A stretch of 64,000 nucleotides of DNA from contig CAJIYR010000005.1 in the NCBI GenBank assembly GCA_905181735.1, forward strand, positions 60,434 through 124,433, given 5' to 3'. Within the stretch, counting starts at the first letter, position 1. Each line of letters starts with the position of its first letter. The stretch is from an uncultured Hyphomicrobiales bacterium (GTDB taxonomy: Bacteria > Pseudomonadota > Alphaproteobacteria > Rhizobiales > TMED25). Shown one piece after another: positions 58,443 to 64,000 of the stretch. Under the pieces are notes generated by a model, which saw nothing but the letters and a program-made list of their open reading frames with translations, did no database searches and was not told where the DNA came from. The position numbers were made by a program, and so were the translations under genes.

Positions 58443-58913
58443 ATGTATAGTTGTTCAGATCATAAATCTTGCTTATCAGATGCCCTTTATGTTGCTGATA
58501 AAATTTGTCAGAAGAAGGGACTACGCTTTACACCTTTGAGAAAAATAATCTTAGAGATGATTTGGTCAAATCATGAACCTTCAAAAGCCTACGATATCCT
58601 AGATAAATTAAAAGATGTGAATTTATCTGCAAAACCACCAACAGTATATCGCACACTAGACTTTTTATTAGAAAATGGTCTTATTCATAAACTTAATAGT
58701 CTGAACGCCTACATAGGGTGTTCGCATCCATTAGAACATAGTGAATGTTTTTTTTTATTCTGCCAAGAATGCAAAGAAATTAAAGAATGTTGCAATAAAG
58801 AATTAGCAAAAGCTATTAATCAAACGGCATCTAATAATAAATTTCAGCCTATGAATGTCACCCTAGAGATTCAAGGAGAATGCCAAGAATGCACGGACAA
58901 GGCTAGATTATGA
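58443..58913 (+). CDS. zur: Zinc uptake regulator Zur (Fur family)
   Basis: Zinc-responsive repressor of 156 aa. Winged helix (LRFTPLRKIILEMIW, PPTVYRTLDFLLENGLIHKL), then the Zn-binding CQECKEIKEC and a C-terminal CQECTDKARL. Position in a zinc uptake operon and the boxes on both sides argue for Zur over Fur or PerR. Stop overlaps the znuC start (ATGA). Confidence 0.92.
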   Translation: MYSCSDHKSCLSDALYVADKICQKKGLRFTPLRKIILEMIWSNHEPSKAYDILDKLKDVNLSAKPPTVYRTLDFLLENGLIHKLNSLNAYIGCSHPLEHSECFFLFCQECKEIKECCNKELAKAINQTASNNKFQPMNVTLEIQGECQECTDKARL

Positions 58914-59650
58914 CAGCGTTAATAAATGCAAATAATATTAGCGTTATTAGGCAAGATAAGCATATCCTTAAAGATGTCTCTATCAATATTGATGATAAAG
59001 ATTTTATTACTATCATTGGACCCAATGGAGCAGGTAAATCCATGTTATTAAAATGCCTCATGGGACTTTACCAGCCTGAAAAAGGAAGCGTTACAAAAAG
59101 AAAAAATTTAAAAATTGGTTATATTCCTCAGCGTATGACAAGTAATAATTCTATGCCAATCACTGTTCATGGTTTTTTGCGGTTAAGAAAGAAAAATAAT
59201 GAGAATAGCCTTCAAAATACAGTTAATGAAATTGGTATCGAAAAAATTTTAAATAAACCATTGTCGGTTCTATCTGGTGGGGAGTTACAGCGTGTTTTAT
59301 TGGCTCGTAGTCTATTGAACGATCCGGAGTTGCTTGTTTTAGATGAGCCAGCACAAAATCTTGATATTTCGGGTCAATTGAGTTTTTATAGATTATTAGA
59401 ACGTATTTATAAAGAGCGTAATCTAAGCATCTTAATGGTATCGCATGATTTACATATGGTTATGGCCTCTACAATGCAAGTGATCTGCCTATTCAATCAT
59501 ATCTGCTGCTCTGGAAAACCAAGTGTTATTACAAAAGATCCTGAATTTATTTCATTATTTGGTAATGATATGGCTAATATGATGTCTGTATATCAACATG
59601 AACATGACCATGATCATGACCATCAGAACACTGGTAATGAACATGCTTGA
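58910..59650 (+). CDS. znuC: Zinc ABC transporter ATP-binding protein ZnuC
   Basis: ATPase for zinc import. Walker A GPNGAGKS, signature LSGGELQRVLLARSL, Walker B LLVLDEPAQNLD, H-loop VSHDLHMVM. 246 aa, with a C-terminal tail HEHDHDHDHQNTGNEH rich in His/Asp. Overlaps zur by 4 bases and znuB by 8. Confidence 0.95.
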   Translation: MTALINANNISVIRQDKHILKDVSINIDDKDFITIIGPNGAGKSMLLKCLMGLYQPEKGSVTKRKNLKIGYIPQRMTSNNSMPITVHGFLRLRKKNNENSLQNTVNEIGIEKILNKPLSVLSGGELQRVLLARSLLNDPELLVLDEPAQNLDISGQLSFYRLLERIYKERNLSILMVSHDLHMVMASTMQVICLFNHICCSGKPSVITKDPEFISLFGNDMANMMSVYQHEHDHDHDHQNTGNEHA

Positions 59651-60437
59651 CCCCTTTATTTTACGTGCTATTGCTGCTGGTTTGGGCGTCGCAATTATTG
59701 CTGGTACAATTGGCTGTTTTGTTGTTTGGAGAAAGATGGCATACTTTGGAGATTCATTGGCTCACAGTGCTTTACTTGGTATTGCATTGGGGCTTGCAAT
59801 CGGTATAAGCACATATCTATCTACAATAATTGCTTGTTTAGCATTTGCTTTAATTCTTTTGTGGTTGCAACAAAAAAATCTTTTAGCTACCGACACATTA
59901 CTAGGAATTTTAGCCCATGCAGCTTTGTCTATCGGCATGATTGCAATTAGTGTGTTAGAGCTTCGGGTTAACTTACATTCTTATTTATTTGGTGACATAC
60001 TTACAGTAACATCAGTAGAATTATGGTGGATTTATTTGGGGGGGGTTTTTGTATTATTAATGATCATCCTAAACTGGCCATCGTTAGTATTAATGACAAT
60101 TCATGAAGAGTTAGCAAAAGCAGAAAATGTTAACGTTTACTTTCAGAATCTATTATTAATGCTTCTGATGACAATTGTTGTAGCTGTTTCTATACGAACT
60201 GTTGGAATTTTGCTTATTAGTTCTATGTTAATTATTCCAGCAGCTACCGCTCGACATTTAGTAAATTCTCCGGTTGCAATGGCAATAACAGCGTCAATTT
60301 TGGGTGCAATTGCTGTTCTAGGTGGCATATTCTTATCAATGGAACTAGATACTCCGTCTGGTCCGTCTATTGTAGTTACTGCAGCGTTACTATTTGTGAT
60401 ACTATTTACTTTTTCTAGTTTAATATTAAAAAAATAA
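59643..60437 (+). CDS. znuB: Zinc ABC transporter permease ZnuB
   Basis: Inner-membrane permease. The track start at 59598 reads through the His-rich part of znuC in another frame; the ATG at 59643 (MLDPFILRAIAAGLGVAI) is the likely start, overlapping znuC by 8 bases and giving 264 aa with about eight hydrophobic helices. Family marks: GCFVVWRKMAYFGDSLAHSALLGIALG and SIRTVGILLISSMLIIPAATARHL. Confidence 0.94.
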   Translation: MLDPFILRAIAAGLGVAIIAGTIGCFVVWRKMAYFGDSLAHSALLGIALGLAIGISTYLSTIIACLAFALILLWLQQKNLLATDTLLGILAHAALSIGMIAISVLELRVNLHSYLFGDILTVTSVELWWIYLGGVFVLLMIILNWPSLVLMTIHEELAKAENVNVYFQNLLLMLLMTIVVAVSIRTVGILLISSMLIIPAATARHLVNSPVAMAITASILGAIAVLGGIFLSMELDTPSGPSIVVTAALLFVILFTFSSLILKK

Positions 60438-60551
60438 TTAATTAAATTGGATTATTTCAGTGAGATCTTATTGTAACTTAAATTAGTTATTCATGGATCA
60501 GGGCACCCAACTGGTTTTAAAAAGACGGTTGAGAAAGATTAAATAAAATAT

Positions 60552-61244
60552 ATGAATATAATAACCAATGATAATTTAACAATTGAAGTTATTAAAACAA
60601 AAAGAAGAAAAACTATCTCAATTAAGATAGCCAACGGTTCTGCTAGGATAATTGCACCTGAAAAGATATCTAATTTTAGATTAGAAGAAATTATTAAAGA
60701 TAGAACAGTATGGATAAGAAAAAAACTTGAAAAATCTAAACTAATTATTTCCAAGCCAAAGAAATATATAAATGGAGAAGTTTTTTCCTATCTTGGTCAT
60801 GACTATAAATTAAAAATACTTCCAGGTATAAAATCTCATGTAAAAATTAACGATGGATTTATAGAGGTTAGCTCCTCCAAAAGATTTCAAAAAGACAGTG
60901 TAAAAAATGTATTAGTAGAATGGTACAAGGATAAAGCTATTGAGGTATTAGTTGAAAAAACGAATAAATTTGCAGAAATTATTGGAGTTCAGCCAAATGC
61001 AATTACTGTGCGTTATTATAAATCTCGATGGGGTCAGTGTTCGAGTATTGGAAAGATTTCTTATAATTGGAGAATTATGATTGCTCCTGATCATATTGTG
61101 GATTACGTTGTTGTTCACGAGCTCTGTCATCTACTTGAACTTAATCATTCAAAAGATTATTGGAATCATGTTTTGTCTAATTACCCTGACTATAAGGAGT
61201 GTCATAATTGGTTAAAAGCGAATGGTCATACTTTAATTCTGTAA
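60552..61244 (+). CDS. YgjP-like zinc metallopeptidase (DUF45 family)
   Basis: A 230-residue protein of the YgjP/DUF45 group. Catalytic HExxH in VVHELCHLLELNHSKDYW (about 192-209), with the upstream RWGQCSSIGKISYNWRIMIAP typical of the family. No signal peptide. Function unknown. It stands alone between znuB and the convergent recQ. Confidence 0.88.
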   Translation: MNIITNDNLTIEVIKTKRRKTISIKIANGSARIIAPEKISNFRLEEIIKDRTVWIRKKLEKSKLIISKPKKYINGEVFSYLGHDYKLKILPGIKSHVKINDGFIEVSSSKRFQKDSVKNVLVEWYKDKAIEVLVEKTNKFAEIIGVQPNAITVRYYKSRWGQCSSIGKISYNWRIMIAPDHIVDYVVVHELCHLLELNHSKDYWNHVLSNYPDYKECHNWLKANGHTLIL

Positions 61245-61300
61245 ATAAAAATTCTATTTACTGTCTTGCTTTTTGTATAATTCTTGAGAGTTAATGTAAC

Positions 61301-63097
61301 CTAAGAACTCATTGCATCTAAGAAAATTTTTCCATATTTTTCTAGTTTATGGGGTCCTATCCCTATTATCTGTTTCATTTCATCCAGTGTTTGCGGTTTT
61401 GTTTCGACTATATGCATAAGAGTTTGATCTGCAAAAACTACAAAAGCTGGTACATTTTGTTTTTTAGCTAACTCTAATCTCAATTCTTTAAGTCTTTGTA
61501 ATAGCGGAAGCTCCTCGTCTTTTATGTTTATTTCATCGTCTTTTTTGTATTTTTTCTTAGACGAATTTTCTGTTATAACGATCGATTTGTATTTAAATTC
61601 TCGTTCACTCTTTAGCAACTGAAACCCAGTCTTTGTAATTTCATATATTCCATATTTTTTTATGTTAATTATTATATGATTAGACGAAATAAGCTGTCTC
61701 ATAAAGCTTTGCCAGAATTTTTTTTTATATTCCTTACCTCGTCCAAAAGTTTTTATCTTATCATGATGATTATTAATTATTTTTTCTGATTTAACACCCA
61801 TTAAAACATCAATAATATAATTAGAGCCAAATGATTGACCTACTCTGTATATGGCGGATAATACTATTTGCGCAAGTTCTGTCCCATCTTCTAACAGAGG
61901 TGGGTTTAGGCAATTATCACAGACACCACAGTTTTCAATTTTCTCACTAAAATATCCAAGTAAGGAAACTTGTCTACAAGCGGCTGTTTCGCAAAATGCT
62001 AAAAGGGCGTCCAATCTTCTGTGATCCATGCGTTTATGATCCTCGTTGCTGCTGCCTTCCTCTATAAACCTTCTTCTTTGATACAAGTCATCCAGCCCAT
62101 ATATCATCATGGTGTCGGAAGACTTTCCATCTCTGCCTGCTCTGCCAATTTCTTGATAATATTCTTCTATATTTGTAGGTAAGCTAATATGTGCAACAAA
62201 TCTTACATCCGGTTTATCAATGCCCATGCCAAAAGCTATGGTTGCTGCCATTACAATTCCAGTTTCTGTCATGAAGATATTTTGATTCCTCTCTCTTATA
62301 TTGCTGTTTTGTCCCGCATGGTAAGCTATTGATTTAAATCCATTGCTATTAAGAAATTCAGCAACTGTCTCAGTATTCTTTCTAGATAGACAATATACTA
62401 TCCCAGATTGTTTTTTCTTATCTGTTAGGAATTTTAGTAACTGGTCTTTCCAGCTAAATTTTTGGTGCACACTTAAACTTAAATTAGGTCTTTTAAGACT
62501 TTGAAGAAATAGCTCACAGTTGCCTCCTGTTAATTTTTCTACAATATCTTCTCTAGTATCTTTGTCTGCAGTGGCTGTAAAAGCGCATATATTAGAGTTT
62601 GGAAAAAAATCTTTTAACTTGGAAAGGTTTTCATAATCTTTTCTGAAACCGTGACCCCATTTAGAGATGCAATGAGCTTCGTCAATAACAAAAAGACCGA
62701 TATTTAGACCTTGAATGATTTTAAGTTTACTCTCACGCATTAACGCTTCAGGAGACATGTAGAGAATTTTAATATCTCCTTTGCAAAAGTTTTTCCATAT
62801 TTCGTTATTTTCCTCTTCTTTCATATGGGAATGCAATCTTTCTGCAGAGACTCTATTCTGTTTTAAGGCATTCACTTGATCGTCCATAAGAGCAATTAAA
62901 GGAGAGATCACTATAGTTTTAAGTTCATTAATAATAGCTGGTATTTGATAGCATAATGATTTTCCAGCACCGGTTGGCATTATGGCGAGAATATTTTTTT
63001 TAAGTAATATTGCATTTATTATATCGGATTGACCTGATCTAAAATCTTTGTATCCAAAAGTATTGTTTAATACTTCTATTGCGCTTTCTGATAACAT
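61301..63097 (-). CDS. recQ: ATP-dependent DNA helicase RecQ
   Basis: 3'-5' helicase of recombination and repair. Walker A MPTGAGKSLCYQIP, Walker B with DEAH (VIDEAHCISKWGHGFRKDY), motif VI EIGRAGRDG, RecQ-Ct zinc cysteines (CETAACRQ, CGVCDNC), winged helix and a C-terminal HRDC domain (about 525-598, LLQRLKELRLELAKKQNVPAFVVF). 598 aa, full length. Confidence 0.95.
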   Translation of the reverse strand: MLSESAIEVLNNTFGYKDFRSGQSDIINAILLKKNILAIMPTGAGKSLCYQIPAIINELKTIVISPLIALMDDQVNALKQNRVSAERLHSHMKEEENNEIWKNFCKGDIKILYMSPEALMRESKLKIIQGLNIGLFVIDEAHCISKWGHGFRKDYENLSKLKDFFPNSNICAFTATADKDTREDIVEKLTGGNCELFLQSLKRPNLSLSVHQKFSWKDQLLKFLTDKKKQSGIVYCLSRKNTETVAEFLNSNGFKSIAYHAGQNSNIRERNQNIFMTETGIVMAATIAFGMGIDKPDVRFVAHISLPTNIEEYYQEIGRAGRDGKSSDTMMIYGLDDLYQRRRFIEEGSSNEDHKRMDHRRLDALLAFCETAACRQVSLLGYFSEKIENCGVCDNCLNPPLLEDGTELAQIVLSAIYRVGQSFGSNYIIDVLMGVKSEKIINNHHDKIKTFGRGKEYKKKFWQSFMRQLISSNHIIINIKKYGIYEITKTGFQLLKSEREFKYKSIVITENSSKKKYKKDDEINIKDEELPLLQRLKELRLELAKKQNVPAFVVFADQTLMHIVETKPQTLDEMKQIIGIGPHKLEKYGKIFLDAMSS

Positions 63098-63242
63098 TCT
63101 ATTACGATAACATTTTTTGTTAAAAGGTTACAATCTGATTGGTGTTAGGTCCCAATATTATACAATAAATATTCACATAAAAATTCAATCATTTTATTCA
63201 AAATAAATAGACAGAAAGCATTATTAATGTAGAATAATATCC

Positions 63243-63737
63243 ATGTTATATAAAAAATTTTTAATTTATAGGTATCATACAATAAAGTTTTTCTTTACGC
63301 TTTCTATAATTTTTACACTTATATCCATTGAAAAAAGTTATGCAGCAGAGTACGATTGGGTTCCATTTAATGATTCTGATGAAAATATAACATCTTATAT
63401 TGATATGAATAATATTGAACGTATAGATGATATTATATATTATTGGCTTTTATTAGATTACAAAGAGCCTCAGCCTCTAGAATCCAAACCAAACAAAACT
63501 GTTCTATCAGCAATTGCTTACCGTCAATTTTTCTGTAACTCTAAGGGAAGAAGAAGTGTTAGAAGTGAATTCTATTCAGGAAAAATGGCAAGTGGTGATT
63601 TGTTAGATGAATATGACTATCCGTTAGATTATCCTGTGAATAAACTTAAGCCCTCAGAAGAGGGGTACAACTATTGGTCGAATGTTTGTGACAATTCGAA
63701 GAAAATAATTGCACCTCAAAATGCAATTGACATCTAA
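63243..63737 (+). CDS. Secreted protein, surface-adhesin E-like
   Basis: A 164-residue protein with an N-terminal signal peptide (about 1-32, ending SYAAEYDW). The mature part, YDWVPFNDSDENITSYIDMNNI, YWLLLDYKEPQ, YRQFFCNSKGRRSVRSEFYSGKMASGDLL and YNYWSNVCD, resembles the Adhesin_E (PF16747) pattern, including the two cysteines. Probably periplasmic or outer-membrane associated; function unknown. Confidence 0.65.
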   Translation: MLYKKFLIYRYHTIKFFFTLSIIFTLISIEKSYAAEYDWVPFNDSDENITSYIDMNNIERIDDIIYYWLLLDYKEPQPLESKPNKTVLSAIAYRQFFCNSKGRRSVRSEFYSGKMASGDLLDEYDYPLDYPVNKLKPSEEGYNYWSNVCDNSKKIIAPQNAIDI

Positions 63738-63916
63738 GCAAAGTCTTTAGAAATGCACTGTTAGGCAAAATCTATTATTATTAGTATAATTTTAATAACA
63801 ATGTTTAAAATATTTAGATTTTTTTATAATTAGCCGTTGTGTTATGCGTCGTCTTGTTATTTTTAATTAAAAGAATTATAAAAGAGGTTTTCATTTTAAT
63901 TTCCCATACCAACGAC

Positions 63917-64000
63917 TCAACAAAATTCATGATAAAGAATATCCATTATTTTTAAAATTGCTTCATTATTTATTGAATAATAAAGGGTACGATGATCACG
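63917..64000 (-). CDS. C-terminal end of an ArsR-family-like regulator, cut by the window edge
   Basis: The minus strand from the edge reads RDHRTLYYSINNEAILKIMDILYHEFC then TGA (63917-63919). The pattern, a charged wing followed by YYSIN and a C-terminal helix, looks like the end of an ArsR/SmtB winged helix. Only 27 residues are visible, so it is tentative. Too short for the ORF track. Confidence 0.45.
   Translation of the reverse strand, partial: RDHRTLYYSINNEAILKIMDILYHEFC

Overview
The window is chromosomal DNA of a low-GC alphaproteobacterium, judged from gene content and order; I did not compute GC, but it is visibly about one third. Alphaproteobacterial runs include purM-hdaA, rnd-aspS, the NDUFA12-like/mlaD/DUF2155/aat/accC/accB/aroQ block, rne next to a PBP1A gene and prfB, bcp/AsmA-like/tyrS/anmK, a sufBCDS-T-A operon, and tig-clpP-clpX-lon-hup followed by tRNA-Val and tRNA-Asp. 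Tight spacing, many 4-76 bp gene overlaps and a class II (B12-dependent) ribonucleotide reductase fit a streamlined, probably marine planktonic lineage. The exact clade is inference. I saw no CRISPR array, prophage, insertion sequence or rRNA.

Layout. 1-9.4 kb: purM (cut by the left edge), hdaA-like, rnd, aspS, a DHFR-like gene and nrdJ. 9.4-15.3 kb: NDUFA12-like, mlaD and DUF2155 on plus, facing aat/accC/accB/aroQ and an M48-TPR protease on minus. 15.3-22 kb: rne, a TTTTA microsatellite, mrcA, prfB with a programmed frameshift, bcp. 22-28.7 kb: a large AsmA-like protein, tyrS, anmK, a hydrolase. 28.8-35.6 kb: cysteine desulfurase plus the complete Suf operon. 35.6-42.7 kb: phosphate regulon (phoR, pstS-C-A-B, phoU, phoB) on minus. 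42.7-46.8 kb: parE and glnBA. 47.1-54.2 kb: tRNA-Leu, tig-clpP-clpX-lon-hup, tRNA-Val, tRNA-Asp. 54.2-64 kb: a more variable segment with a small ORF, a sulfatase, yaaA, the zinc uptake locus znuA/zur-znuC-znuB, a YgjP-like metallopeptidase, recQ, an adhesin-E-like secreted protein and the end of an ArsR-like gene.

Regulation can be read directly in several places. Two NrdR-like boxes 32 bp apart lie upstream of nrdJ. Three PhoB half-sites at 11-bp period lie upstream of pstS, with a 16-bp hairpin attenuator between pstS and pstC. Two near-palindromic Zur-like boxes flank the znuA/zur divide. A -24/-12 sigma-54-like element precedes glnB, and a sigma-32-like promoter precedes lon.

The most unusual protein is the PBP1A homologue at 17960-20284. 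Its glycosyltransferase domain is intact, but the transpeptidase motifs are degenerate (SxxK reads SMLQ, KTG reads KGG), suggesting a glycosyltransferase-only enzyme. The PhoR-like kinase lacks any transmembrane segment. Several genes that commonly sit in these neighbourhoods (ppk/ppx, an N-acetylmuramoyl-L-alanine amidase, an iscR-type regulator) are not present here.
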